A stretch of DNA of 64,000 nt from Hyphomonadaceae bacterium (GTDB lineage Bacteria > Pseudomonadota > Alphaproteobacteria > Caulobacterales > Hyphomonadaceae). The stretch covers positions 186,001 through 250,000 of the forward strand of contig JALHLU010000002.1 in NCBI GenBank assembly GCA_022844345.1, read 5' to 3'. This document shows positions 17,340-25,606 of this stretch, piece by piece. Made by a program: the position numbers and the translations under genes. The number at the start of each line of letters is the position of its first letter. The stretch's first letter is position 1. The notes beneath the pieces were generated by a model. It saw only the letters and a list, made by a program, of their open reading frames with translations. It did no database searches and was not told the DNA's origin.

Positions 17340-17383
17340 CTTGCGACAATCGGGGGCGCGCCCGGGGGAAGTCTTGCGACAAT
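17340..17383. promoter_or_regulatory. Direct repeat CTTGCGACAAT, 33-bp spacing
   Basis: The 11-mer CTTGCGACAAT occurs at 17340-17350 and 17373-17383, exactly 33 bases apart, about three helical turns. A related GTTGCAGGACAAC lies immediately upstream. Each copy contains the small inverted repeat TTG-CGA-CAA. The array is 70-115 bases before the EF-hand gene start, a good position for tandem binding of a response regulator. The regulator encoded downstream is an obvious candidate, by inference. Confidence 0.45.
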
Positions 17384-17453
17384 GAGGGACCAGGTTCTCG
17401 TTATCGCAGACAGATGGGCGGCAACCCGACCGCCCCGAACCGGAGACTCCCTC

Positions 17454-18059
17454 ATGATACGCATCCTTATTGCCGCCGCTTCCATGACCGCCCTGGCGGG
17501 GCTTGCCATTGCCCAGCCGCCGGGCCGGGGCCCTGCTGGTGGCTTCGGTCTTCTCGCACTGGACGCCAACGCCGACGGCAAGGTCGAGCGCGCCGAATTG
17601 GCCGCCACGCAGCGTGCGCGGTTTGACGCCATCGACGTCAACCGCGACGGCCAGGCAACGCCTGATGAACTGAAGGCATTCCACGAACAGGCCCGCGCCA
17701 AACACATGCAGGAAGCGGCGGCCGGCCGGTTTGCCGGGCTGGACAAGGACGGCAGCGGCCAGATCAGCCAAACCGAATTCACAGCCGGTTTGGAATCCGG
17801 CCGGGAGAAGGCTGGCGGACATCGCGGGCCCGGCCGGGAGGTCAGCATGCGCAGTCCAGCTGGCGGACCGGGCAAGCATGGTCGCGGCCCGGATGGTCCC
17901 GGCCTCGGCGGTCCGCGCGGAGACGCCGATGCCGATGGCAAGATCAGCTTCGCCGAATTCTCGGCCCGCGGCGTCGAGGCATTTGACCGGGCTGACACCA
18001 ACAAGGACGGCGTGGTGACCATCGCGGAACTTCAGGCGAGCGGCCCAGCCCGGCGCTAG
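17454..18059 (+). CDS. Exported EF-hand calcium-binding protein, five loops
   Basis: A 201-residue protein with a signal peptide (MIRILIAAASMTALAGLAIAQ). Five 12-residue EF-hand loops are visible: DANADGKVERAE, DVNRDGQATPDE, DKDGSGQISQTE, DADADGKISFAE and DTNKDGVVTIAE. Each keeps Asp at loop position 1 and Glu at position 12. A Gly/Pro/Arg-rich linker separates loops 3 and 4. The ATG at 17454 is chosen because GGAGA lies 8-12 bases upstream and the signal peptide starts there; a longer frame from 17382 adds a non-signal-like tail. It probably binds Ca2+ in the periplasm. It is followed by a two-component system on the same strand, separated by a hairpin. Confidence 0.85.
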   Translation: MIRILIAAASMTALAGLAIAQPPGRGPAGGFGLLALDANADGKVERAELAATQRARFDAIDVNRDGQATPDELKAFHEQARAKHMQEAAAGRFAGLDKDGSGQISQTEFTAGLESGREKAGGHRGPGREVSMRSPAGGPGKHGRGPDGPGLGGPRGDADADGKISFAEFSARGVEAFDRADTNKDGVVTIAELQASGPARR

Positions 18060-18116
18060 ATCTGGTTTCCGGGCCCGACGCGTAGTCCCCCCGAGGCGCG
18101 TCAAGACCCTGGAACG

Positions 18117-18156
18117 GTAGCCTGTTGCGTCGGCATACGCCGATGCAGCAGGCTAC
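18117..18156 (+). other. Long RNA hairpin between EF-hand gene and response-regulator gene
   Basis: GTAGCCTGTTGCGTCGGC (18117-18134) pairs with 18139-18156 across an ATAC loop. Sixteen pairs are Watson-Crick and the two remaining positions are G-U wobbles in plus-strand RNA, giving an uninterrupted 18-bp stem. No T tract follows, so it is not a standard terminator. It could be an attenuator, an RNA-processing or stability element, or the leader of the regulator mRNA. Confidence 0.6.
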
Positions 18157-18180
18157 AGCCGTATTCGGAAAGTCGTGCAG

Positions 18181-18894
18181 ATGAGCCACAGCCTGCTGAT
18201 CGTTGAGGACGAAGCCTCCATCCGGGAGCCGCTCGTCAGCTATTTCGAGACCAACCGGTTTCGGGTGAAGGGCGCCGCCAATGCCGCGCAGGCGCGATCG
18301 CTGCTTGCAGGGCACACCTTCGACCTCGCCATCGTGGACATCATGATGCCCGGCGAGGATGGCCTCAGCCTGTGCCGCCACATGCGCGAAGCCAGCAACC
18401 TGCCAGTGATCATGCTGACGGCCCGCGCGGAGGAAATCGACCGAATCCTGGGGCTTGAGGTTGGCGCCGATGACTACGTCACCAAGCCCTTCAGCCCGCG
18501 GGAACTCCTCGCCCGGGTGAAGGCGGTGATCCGGCGCAGCAACAGCCTGCCCCCGCGCCAGGCGCCGCCGGAGACCGCGTCATATGCTTTCGGCGACTGG
18601 GTGTTGAAAACCGGCGAGCGTGAACTCGTTGGCGCGGACGGTCTTTCCGTTCCTCTCTCTTCTGGCGAGTATGCACTCCTGCTGGCGATGATAGAACGGC
18701 CCCGGCTGGTTCTGAGCCGCGACCAGCTCCTTGATCTCACTCAAGGCCGCGAAGCCAGCATCTTTGATCGCAGCATCGACAACCAAATCAGCCGGCTGAG
18801 GCGCAAGATCGAGCCTGACCCCAGATCTCCAAAGTACATCAAGACAGTCTGGGGCGGCGGCTACAGCTTTTCGGCGGAGGTTCGAAAGCTTTGA
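18181..18894 (+). CDS. OmpR-family response regulator
   Basis: A 237-residue cytoplasmic regulator. The receiver domain has acidic residues (VEDE), the phosphoacceptor Asp53 in DLAIVDIMMPG, Thr in MLTARAEE, and Lys in DDYVTKPFSPRELL. The C-terminal winged helix carries the Trans_reg_C pattern ending in RRKIEPDPRSPKYIKTVWGG. The ATG at 18181 is used, with GGAAAG about 8 bases upstream; a GTG two codons earlier is too close to it. The gene overlaps the kinase gene by four bases (TTGA), so they are translated as a pair. The upstream EF-hand gene and direct repeats suggest autoregulation of the locus. Confidence 0.93.
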   Translation: MSHSLLIVEDEASIREPLVSYFETNRFRVKGAANAAQARSLLAGHTFDLAIVDIMMPGEDGLSLCRHMREASNLPVIMLTARAEEIDRILGLEVGADDYVTKPFSPRELLARVKAVIRRSNSLPPRQAPPETASYAFGDWVLKTGERELVGADGLSVPLSSGEYALLLAMIERPRLVLSRDQLLDLTQGREASIFDRSIDNQISRLRRKIEPDPRSPKYIKTVWGGGYSFSAEVRKL

Positions 18895-20330
18895 AGCGCC
18901 TATTGCCCCGGAGCATTCCCGGCCAGCTGGCCCTGGTCATGGCTGGCGCGCTGCTGATTGCGAGCCTCGTCAACTTCGTGCTCCTGCTCGGCGAACGCCA
19001 ACGCGCGGGATTCATAGAGCAGAGCGGCCCTGCGATTGCGCGCTTTGTCTATGTCGGACTTGATGTCTTCGAAGCGCCGCCACCGGAAGGCGGACGCCTC
19101 GCGATCTTTGACCGCCGTCAGGGGCCGGGCGGGCGGTACCAGGTTTCGAAGAACAACCCGATCGACAACAACAGCGTTGAACGTGATGCAGGGCTCGAGC
19201 AGCGCCTTCGCGATGCGCTGGTCAACGCAGGGCTATCGACCTCAGAGGTGCGCGCTTCGAGCCGCGTGATCAATCTGCCACAGGGATTTGGCGGAGGTGG
19301 GGGCCGCGGCGGTGGCCCACCCGGGCGGCCTGGTCCGCCTCCCAATGCCGGCCCCGAGCCGGATGGTTCTCCGCTCGTCGCGCGCGAAATCCTGCTGGCG
19401 GCGAAAATTCCTGACGGGCGTTGGTTCAGCAGCAGCTCGTTCTCGCCAGAACTCAACGGGGCCGACGTCGTGCTCCTTGGCGTCTCGACATTCATCACCT
19501 TCGCCTTTGTTCTTGGGGCCGCCCTGCTCGTTGCACGCCAGGTATCACGTCCGTTGAACGACCTCGCCGACGCAGCTCTCCGTGTCGGCGCAGCAGGCAA
19601 ACCCGAGGAAGTGCCGGTGCGGGGCCATGGCGACGTGCGGCAGACGCTGGAGGCATTCAACGCCATGAGCCGGCGGGTCAGCCAGTTGCTCAACGAGAAG
19701 GACGTCATGCTCGGCGCGCTGGGGCATGACTTGCGGACCCCGCTCGCGTCGCTGCGAATCCGCATCGAGTCCATGGAGCCCGAGGCAGAGCGCGTGAAAG
19801 CCGTGCGGACGATCGAGGAGGCAAGCCAGCTGCTCGAAGACATTCTTGAACTGTCCCGTCAGGGACGCTCGCGCGAGCCTGAACGCACGATGGATATCGC
19901 CGTGCTGGTGCAGGATATCGTCGAGGACTATTCGGACACCGGCGCGCCCGTGACACTCGAGTCTGGCGAGAAGTCGCCTGTCGCCTGCCGCCCGGTTCTC
20001 TTCGGGCGCGCCATGCGCAACCTCATCGACAATGCCATTGCATATGGTGGGGCCGCCCGCGTTTTCGTCTCGCGCGCCGGAGACAAGGTGCTGGTTCGCG
20101 TCGATGACGACGGCCCCGGCATTCCCTCCGACATGCTTGCGCGCGCCACCGATCCGTTCGTGCGCGGTGACAGTTCGCGCAGCCGGGAGACAGGCGGCGC
20201 GGGCTTGGGCCTCACCCTGGCCGACGCCATCGCCAAGGCGCATCAGGGATCGCTGCGCCTCGCCAACCGCACGCCGAACGGGCTAGCTGCGACCATCGAG
20301 CTTCCTGTGTCGGAGCCCAAGCCAGCCTAG
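18891..20330 (+). CDS. Sensor histidine kinase, partner of the adjacent OmpR-type regulator
   Basis: A 479-residue membrane kinase with a TTG start that overlaps the regulator stop; GGAGG lies 10 bases upstream. TM1 spans about residues 12-34. A periplasmic sensor of about 150 residues contains a Gly/Arg/Pro-rich stretch (GGGGGRGGGPPGRPGPPP) near residues 130-150. TM2 is near 200-220. Then come HAMP, a HisKA domain with the phosphoacceptor His279 in ALGHDLRTPL, and HATPase_c with N-box NLIDNAIAYG, G1 DDDGPGIP and G2 GGAGLGL. The sensor domain is not a recognised family. With the EF-hand protein in cis, a Ca2+ or cation signal is possible but unproven. Confidence 0.92.
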   Translation: MKRLLPRSIPGQLALVMAGALLIASLVNFVLLLGERQRAGFIEQSGPAIARFVYVGLDVFEAPPPEGGRLAIFDRRQGPGGRYQVSKNNPIDNNSVERDAGLEQRLRDALVNAGLSTSEVRASSRVINLPQGFGGGGGRGGGPPGRPGPPPNAGPEPDGSPLVAREILLAAKIPDGRWFSSSSFSPELNGADVVLLGVSTFITFAFVLGAALLVARQVSRPLNDLADAALRVGAAGKPEEVPVRGHGDVRQTLEAFNAMSRRVSQLLNEKDVMLGALGHDLRTPLASLRIRIESMEPEAERVKAVRTIEEASQLLEDILELSRQGRSREPERTMDIAVLVQDIVEDYSDTGAPVTLESGEKSPVACRPVLFGRAMRNLIDNAIAYGGAARVFVSRAGDKVLVRVDDDGPGIPSDMLARATDPFVRGDSSRSRETGGAGLGLTLADAIAKAHQGSLRLANRTPNGLAATIELPVSEPKPA

Positions 20331-22042
20331 TCGAGTGGCTTGCCCTTCGTCTCCGGAAACAGGAACAGGCAGCACACAATGCCGATCGCGCCGAAGATCA
20401 CCGGATACCAGAGCCCGGCAAACACATCGCCGGTTGAGGTTGCGATCGCATAGGCCGTCATCGGCATGAAGCCGCCGACCCAGCCAATCCCGACGTGGTA
20501 GGGAACCGATAGCGCGGTGTAGCGCACCCGCGTCGGGAACAGCTCAACCAGAGCCGCCGCCATCGGGCCATAGAGCATGGTCGCGGAGACGACCAGCGCC
20601 AGGAATCCGGCTATGATCAGCGGCCAGTCAAAGGATGCCCCCTGCGCCGCAAACTCGACTGAGTTGCTTGGCGCTTTCAGCGGGGCAGGATAGTTGGCGG
20701 AGCGCAGGGCAGCTAGGAGCGCGCCTTCAACCTCGCTCTTGTAGGCTTTGAACGCGTCCGCTGCGAGCCCTGTTCCGTCCCTTAGCGCGACTGCGACCTC
20801 AGTATTCACGAAGCGTATGTTCGCGCCGCCACCATCGTCCCCCGGGATGATCTTGTATCCGATCCCGGCGTCCGTGAGGTAGGCGCGCACAATATCGCAG
20901 GCGGTTTCATACTTGCGCCCGCCCAACAGATCGAACTGGAATGAACAGGTGCTCGGGTCAGCCACGATTTCTGCCGGAGCCGCAACTTGCGCCTCGATAA
21001 GCGGCTGGTTCGAGCCCTCCGAAAATGCCTTGAAGGCGGGGAACATGGCGACGACCGACAGCACCATGCCGGCGATCAGCACTGGCTTGCGGCCGATCCT
21101 GTCCGACAGCCAGCCGAAGAATACGTAGAGCGGGACAGACGCAATCGTGGCGCCAAGCAGGAACAGGTTCGTCCAGATCCCCGGCACGTCCATGAAACGT
21201 TCGAGGAATATCTGCGAATAGGAGAACGCGCACCACCAGATCGCGCCCTGCGCCATCAGGAAGGAGACGATGGCAATCAGCACCAGCCGCAGCGTCTTCC
21301 ATTCGAGGAAGACTTCCCTGAATGGCGCGCGACTGACCGTACCTTCCGCCTTCATTTTCGCAAAGGCCGGGCTTTCATTGAGCCGCAGGCGCATCCATAC
21401 GGAAATCGCGACGAGAAAGGCCGACGCCAGGAAGGGAATGCGCCAGCCCCACGCGAAGAATTGCTCCTCGCCAAGCCATGATCGCACGCCGAGCACCATG
21501 CCGAGCGCGCCGATCAAACCGAACGCGGCCGAGGACTGGATCCAGCCAGTCGAACTGCCGCGATGGTGCGGTGCGCAATGCTCCGCGACATAGATCGCCG
21601 CGCCGCCATACTCCCCGCCGACGGCCAAGCCCTGCAAGATGCGCAGAACGACTAGCGCGACGGCGCTTGCACCCACCAGTTCCTTGTTGTCAGGCAGCAG
21701 ACCGATAGCGAACGTCGCCCCGCCCATAATCATCACTGTGGCGAGAAAGGCGCCCTTGCGGCCGAACCTGTCTCCCAGCCGACCAAACACAAGCGCCCCG
21801 AGCGGCCGGAACAACAGGCCGGCGGCAAACACGGCCAGCGCGGCCAGCGTGGCGTTGGCCTCGCCGATCTCGGCGGCGTTGAAGAACTTGTCCGAGAATA
21901 GCTTGGTCAGGGCTCCATAAATGAAGAAATCGTACCACTCGAACGCTGTGCCGGCCGAGGACGCGACGACAACGGTGCGCAACGGAGTTGGCTTGTCCGC
22001 ATCCGTGCCCTTGTCGGACGAGTCGATCACCGTATCAGTCAT
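20327..22042 (-). CDS. MFS transporter, metabolite:H+ symporter (MHS) type, with a large insert
   Basis: A 571-residue carrier. It starts at the ATG at 22042 (GGGGAGAGCGAC upstream); 55 further upstream codons look like untranslated leader. The MHS/ProP pattern is clear: SSAGTAFEWYDFFIYG near residue 30, the MFS loop signature GRLGDRFGRKGAF, and VGGEYGGAAIYVAEH. The C-terminal half repeats the loop as GWLSDRIGRKPVL. Between about residues 355 and 485 a hydrophilic Cys-containing insert (CSFQFDLLGG... ACDIVRAYL) interrupts the second half. MHS carriers move organic acids or osmolytes with protons. The stop shares the palindrome CTAG with the convergent kinase gene. Confidence 0.87.
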   Translation of the reverse strand: MTDTVIDSSDKGTDADKPTPLRTVVVASSAGTAFEWYDFFIYGALTKLFSDKFFNAAEIGEANATLAALAVFAAGLLFRPLGALVFGRLGDRFGRKGAFLATVMIMGGATFAIGLLPDNKELVGASAVALVVLRILQGLAVGGEYGGAAIYVAEHCAPHHRGSSTGWIQSSAAFGLIGALGMVLGVRSWLGEEQFFAWGWRIPFLASAFLVAISVWMRLRLNESPAFAKMKAEGTVSRAPFREVFLEWKTLRLVLIAIVSFLMAQGAIWWCAFSYSQIFLERFMDVPGIWTNLFLLGATIASVPLYVFFGWLSDRIGRKPVLIAGMVLSVVAMFPAFKAFSEGSNQPLIEAQVAAPAEIVADPSTCSFQFDLLGGRKYETACDIVRAYLTDAGIGYKIIPGDDGGGANIRFVNTEVAVALRDGTGLAADAFKAYKSEVEGALLAALRSANYPAPLKAPSNSVEFAAQGASFDWPLIIAGFLALVVSATMLYGPMAAALVELFPTRVRYTALSVPYHVGIGWVGGFMPMTAYAIATSTGDVFAGLWYPVIFGAIGIVCCLFLFPETKGKPLD

Positions 22043-22170
22043 GTCGCTCTCCCCTGCCCCTCCGGGCCGTCTCTTTTGCCGAGACCTGCCCCAGAATTCA
22101 CGTCTTTGCCAGTGGCGGCTGGATGGCGTTGTGCCGGGCGCGACGGAAAGCTTTACTGTAGCAAGTCCAG

Positions 22171-24117
22171 ATGCGTCCTGCGGAGATTCCCTTGAAGTAT
22201 GCAGCACTGATCGCCGCAGCAGCCATATTGATGATTGCGCCCGCTCTGGCGCAACGAGCGGGTAATTCGGCTCCCCAGCCTGTTGCTGCCGCGCCCGCGC
22301 TTCCCGCCCCGCGCGACATTGCCTATCCGGGCGTCCTCACGCTGGAGATTGATGCGACAGACCTAGACCGCCGGATATTCGGCATTCGCCAGACCATTCC
22401 GGTATCGAAGGCCGGCCGGCTGACGCTTCTCTATTCCGAATGGATACCCGGAAACCACGCCCCGCGTGGGCCCATTTACAACTATTCCGGCCTGCGCTTC
22501 ACATCCGGCGGCAAGCCGCTGACGTGGTCGCGTGACCCGGCGGATGTCTACGCCTTCCATGTAGACGTGCCCCCGGGCGCAAAGGCGATCGAGGTCGAGG
22601 CGCAGTTCCTCAGCGCGATCGAGTCGGCCCAGGGCCCGGTGATGATGACGCCGGAGATGCTTCGGCTGAACTGGTATATCGGCGCGCTCTATCCTGCGGG
22701 CCACTATGCCCGGAAGGTGAATTTCGATGTCTCGGTGAAGCTGCCCCCCGGGTGGGACTATGCCACCGCGCTCGAGACCGCCTCGGCTGCCGGCGGTTTT
22801 GTCCGGTTCAAGACCGCCTCGTGGGAGACCGTGATCGACAGCCCGCTGTTCGCCGGCAAGCACATGCGCAAGTTCGACCTAGATCCCGGCGGCCGCTCGC
22901 GCGTTACGCTCAACGTGATGGGCGACGAACCGGGACAGGTCGATCCCTCGCCCGAGATCATCCAGGTTCACCGCAACCTGATCGTACAGTCGGACAAGCT
23001 CTTCGGCGCCCGCCACTTCGATCACTATGACTTTCTCGTTTCCGTCAGCGAGCGCTTGGCCACGTCTGGTATCGAGCACCAGCGTTCGAGCAACAACGGC
23101 GTGCGCAGCGGCTACTTCACGGCATGGACCACGGGCTTTGTCAGCAAGGACCTGCTTGCGCACGAATACGTCCACTCATGGAACGGCAAATACAGGCGTC
23201 CGGCCGAACTGTGGACGCCCAACTTCAATGTCCCGATGCGCGCAGGACTCCTTTGGGTCTATGAGGGCCAGACGCAGTACTGGGGTCATGTCCTGGCTGC
23301 ACGCGCCGGCTTCGTGTCGAAACAGCAGGCGCTCGACCTCATTGCCAACAACGCCGCGATGTACCAGGCCCGCACGGGCCGCGAATGGCGCCCTCTCGCC
23401 GACACGACACTCGACCCGGTGATCGCAGCGCGCCGCTCTCTCCCCTGGCACAACTGGCAACGCAGCGAGGACTATTACTCCGAAGGCCAACTCATCTGGA
23501 TGGATGTCGACACGCTCATCCGCGAACGTTCAGGCGGCAAGCGCTCGCTCGACGACTTCGCGAAGGCCTTCTTTGGCGTGAACGATGGCGACTGGGGCAC
23601 GCTTACCTACACCCGCAAGGATCTCGTCACGGCGCTGAGCAAAGTGGAGCCCTATGACTGGGAGGCTTTCTTCGCGAGGCGTGTTGATCAAGTGGCGCCA
23701 CAGGCCCCGCTCGATGGTCTGGAGCGTGGCGGGTACCGACTGGTGTATGGCGACACGCCAAACGCTGTCTGGCGCGACCAGGAGGCGCGAACGCGCACCG
23801 CCAACCTGCTCTACTCGATCGGACTGTCGGCCGACTCCGCAGGCAAGATCACCTATGTCCAGTGGGATGGCCCCGCGTTCAAGGCAAAGCTCAACACGTC
23901 GCTGACCATCACAGGCGTCAATGGTCAGCCATATTCGCCAGACCGGCTGCGCGCGGCCGTCGCCGCCTCGATCAACCAGCCCGTGGACTTGCTGATCCGC
24001 TATCTCGATGAATTCAGGACCATCCGCATCGACTATAGCGGCGGCCATCGCTATCCGCGGCTTGAACGGATCGCGGGGAAGCCAGCGTATATCGACGACA
24101 TTCTCGCGGCGCGCTGA
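22171..24117 (+). CDS. M61 family metallopeptidase (glycyl-aminopeptidase type), exported
   Basis: A 648-residue exported zinc peptidase. A signal peptide runs to LMIAPALAQ. The N-terminal beta-rich domain has LYSEWIPGNHAPRGP. The M61 catalytic domain has the gluzincin motif HEYVHSWNGKYRRP (His331, Glu332, His335) followed by LWVYEGQTQYWG, which supplies the downstream Glu ligand. A C-terminal PDZ-like region covers about residues 545-640. M61 enzymes release N-terminal Gly or Ala from peptides. Two starts are possible: ATG 22171 (used here) or TTG 22192, which has GGAG 6 bases upstream and gives a tidier signal peptide. The convergent M28 gene lies 14 bases beyond. Confidence 0.9.
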   Translation: MRPAEIPLKYAALIAAAAILMIAPALAQRAGNSAPQPVAAAPALPAPRDIAYPGVLTLEIDATDLDRRIFGIRQTIPVSKAGRLTLLYSEWIPGNHAPRGPIYNYSGLRFTSGGKPLTWSRDPADVYAFHVDVPPGAKAIEVEAQFLSAIESAQGPVMMTPEMLRLNWYIGALYPAGHYARKVNFDVSVKLPPGWDYATALETASAAGGFVRFKTASWETVIDSPLFAGKHMRKFDLDPGGRSRVTLNVMGDEPGQVDPSPEIIQVHRNLIVQSDKLFGARHFDHYDFLVSVSERLATSGIEHQRSSNNGVRSGYFTAWTTGFVSKDLLAHEYVHSWNGKYRRPAELWTPNFNVPMRAGLLWVYEGQTQYWGHVLAARAGFVSKQQALDLIANNAAMYQARTGREWRPLADTTLDPVIAARRSLPWHNWQRSEDYYSEGQLIWMDVDTLIRERSGGKRSLDDFAKAFFGVNDGDWGTLTYTRKDLVTALSKVEPYDWEAFFARRVDQVAPQAPLDGLERGGYRLVYGDTPNAVWRDQEARTRTANLLYSIGLSADSAGKITYVQWDGPAFKAKLNTSLTITGVNGQPYSPDRLRAAVAASINQPVDLLIRYLDEFRTIRIDYSGGHRYPRLERIAGKPAYIDDILAAR

Positions 24118-24131
24118 CGGCGGGCGCTCTG

Positions 24132-25520
24132 CTACTTCGCGGGCAGCGGGAAGAAGGCGCCCACGAGGCCTGCGAACTGCACGGGGCTGGTATAGCCGTC
24201 GGCTGAAACCGCCTGCACGCCAAAGAACCAGTCGTCGATCACCACGCCGGCGAGCGTCGTACCGGTCTCGGCTCCCGGAACCACAACGCTGTGCTGCCAG
24301 ACCGGCGATGTCGTCTCGCGCCACCAGACGACATAGTTCGCCGCCCCCACGCTCGCGGTCCAGCTGACCTTGGTGTCCGCCGACACGGCGCCGTCGACAC
24401 GTACCTCAAGCGGCGGCCTCGGCGCCGACGCCAGCGCCGCCATGGTCATGGCGTTGAGCCGCGTGACGCGGGCCAGATAGGCGAAATCCACGCCATCGAT
24501 CGTGTCCCCATAGACAATCCCATTCTCGGTTCGAAGGTCCTGATGCTGTCGATGATAGTGTTCGGCCGCCTCAGTGACACGCACGGCCGGGAAGCCCGCC
24601 TCCACCATCGGCACTTGGTCGCCGCCTCGTCCGAACCGGTCGCGGCGATAGACCATCGACACATCGAAATCGTCCATGTGCTGTTCGGCAATGACGTCCA
24701 TGTAACGCGCCAGGTTGCGCGACGGAGCATCCACCTCGCCGCCCACGGACCGGCGCGCTGCGGCGATCGCCTCCGCCTCGTTTGAGCGTACCCCTTCAGA
24801 GAAGATGCGCACGCGGTCCTCAACCGTCGCCGCCAGACCATGCGAATTACCGACAATGTCGTTGTTGAGAACGGCGAGCACCTCCCAGCCCTGCGCCTTG
24901 GCGTAGTTCGCAAGAATGCGCCCGCCGTGCAGTCCCTGCTCTTCCCCGCTCAACGCCGCAAAGACCAGCGTCGCGCCGAATGTCTGCTTCGACAGGATGC
25001 GTGCTGTCTCCATCACGGCAGCGACACCCGATGCATCATCGTTGGCGCCTGGAGCGTCTGCGGTGGCGTTCATCGGGTCCGAAACGCGGCTGTCGAGGTG
25101 ACCCTGGATGATGATTACGCGGTTTGGATCGGTCGTTCCCCGCTTGATCGCCACCGCGTTGGCAATCACCGTCGGGCTGGGCACGCGCGGAGGCGACGTG
25201 ATGGTGTCCTGCACGGTCACCACTTCGAGGCAGCCACCGCAATCGGCGCTCATCTTCCGGAACTCGGATTCAACCCAGCGCCGCGCCGCGCCGATACCAC
25301 GAACATCTGAAACCTGGTCGGACAGGGAGTGCCGCGTACCGAAGGACACCATTTTCTCGATATAACCGCGCAGGCCCGCCGGGCTTACCTCTGCCGAGAT
25401 CGCAGCGAGCGCCTGCTTGACTGCTTCCGGCGGCGCGGCGCCGGCTGCCCTCTGCCCAGTGCTGGCGCAGGCAGCGAACAACCCAGCCGCCGCCACAACC
25501 GCAAACATCCAGACTTTCAT
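24132..25520 (-). CDS. M28 family zinc metallopeptidase, lipoprotein
   Basis: A 462-residue predicted lipoprotein; signal MKVWMFAVVAAAGLFAAC with the acylated Cys at residue 18. Dinuclear zinc ligands of the M28 fold are visible: GHLDSR (His, Asp), GANDDASG (bridging Asp), SGEEQGL (catalytic and metal Glu), NNDIVGN (Asp) and the HYH segment (His). A C-terminal fibronectin-III-like domain follows (VSWTASVGAANYVVWWRE). The ATG at 25520 has GGGAGA 7 bases upstream; a more upstream start would spoil the lipoprotein signal. The family are aminopeptidases or carboxypeptidases. It is divergent from an M14 peptidase and probably belongs to the same nutrient-scavenging set. Confidence 0.88.
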   Translation of the reverse strand: MKVWMFAVVAAAGLFAACASTGQRAAGAAPPEAVKQALAAISAEVSPAGLRGYIEKMVSFGTRHSLSDQVSDVRGIGAARRWVESEFRKMSADCGGCLEVVTVQDTITSPPRVPSPTVIANAVAIKRGTTDPNRVIIIQGHLDSRVSDPMNATADAPGANDDASGVAAVMETARILSKQTFGATLVFAALSGEEQGLHGGRILANYAKAQGWEVLAVLNNDIVGNSHGLAATVEDRVRIFSEGVRSNEAEAIAAARRSVGGEVDAPSRNLARYMDVIAEQHMDDFDVSMVYRRDRFGRGGDQVPMVEAGFPAVRVTEAAEHYHRQHQDLRTENGIVYGDTIDGVDFAYLARVTRLNAMTMAALASAPRPPLEVRVDGAVSADTKVSWTASVGAANYVVWWRETTSPVWQHSVVVPGAETGTTLAGVVIDDWFFGVQAVSADGYTSPVQFAGLVGAFFPLPAK

Positions 25521-25606
25521 GGTTTGTCTCCCGCGCATCTTGCGTCATAGGATGCTTGGCGCATGGTGCGCGCGTTCACAAGAGGCCGCCGGGGCGCAGA
25601 TTCGAA

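Noticed and set aside
17160-17453. A secD remnant upstream of secF
   Set aside because: No SecD motif appears in any frame. The only long minus-strand frame is antisense to the EF-hand gene.
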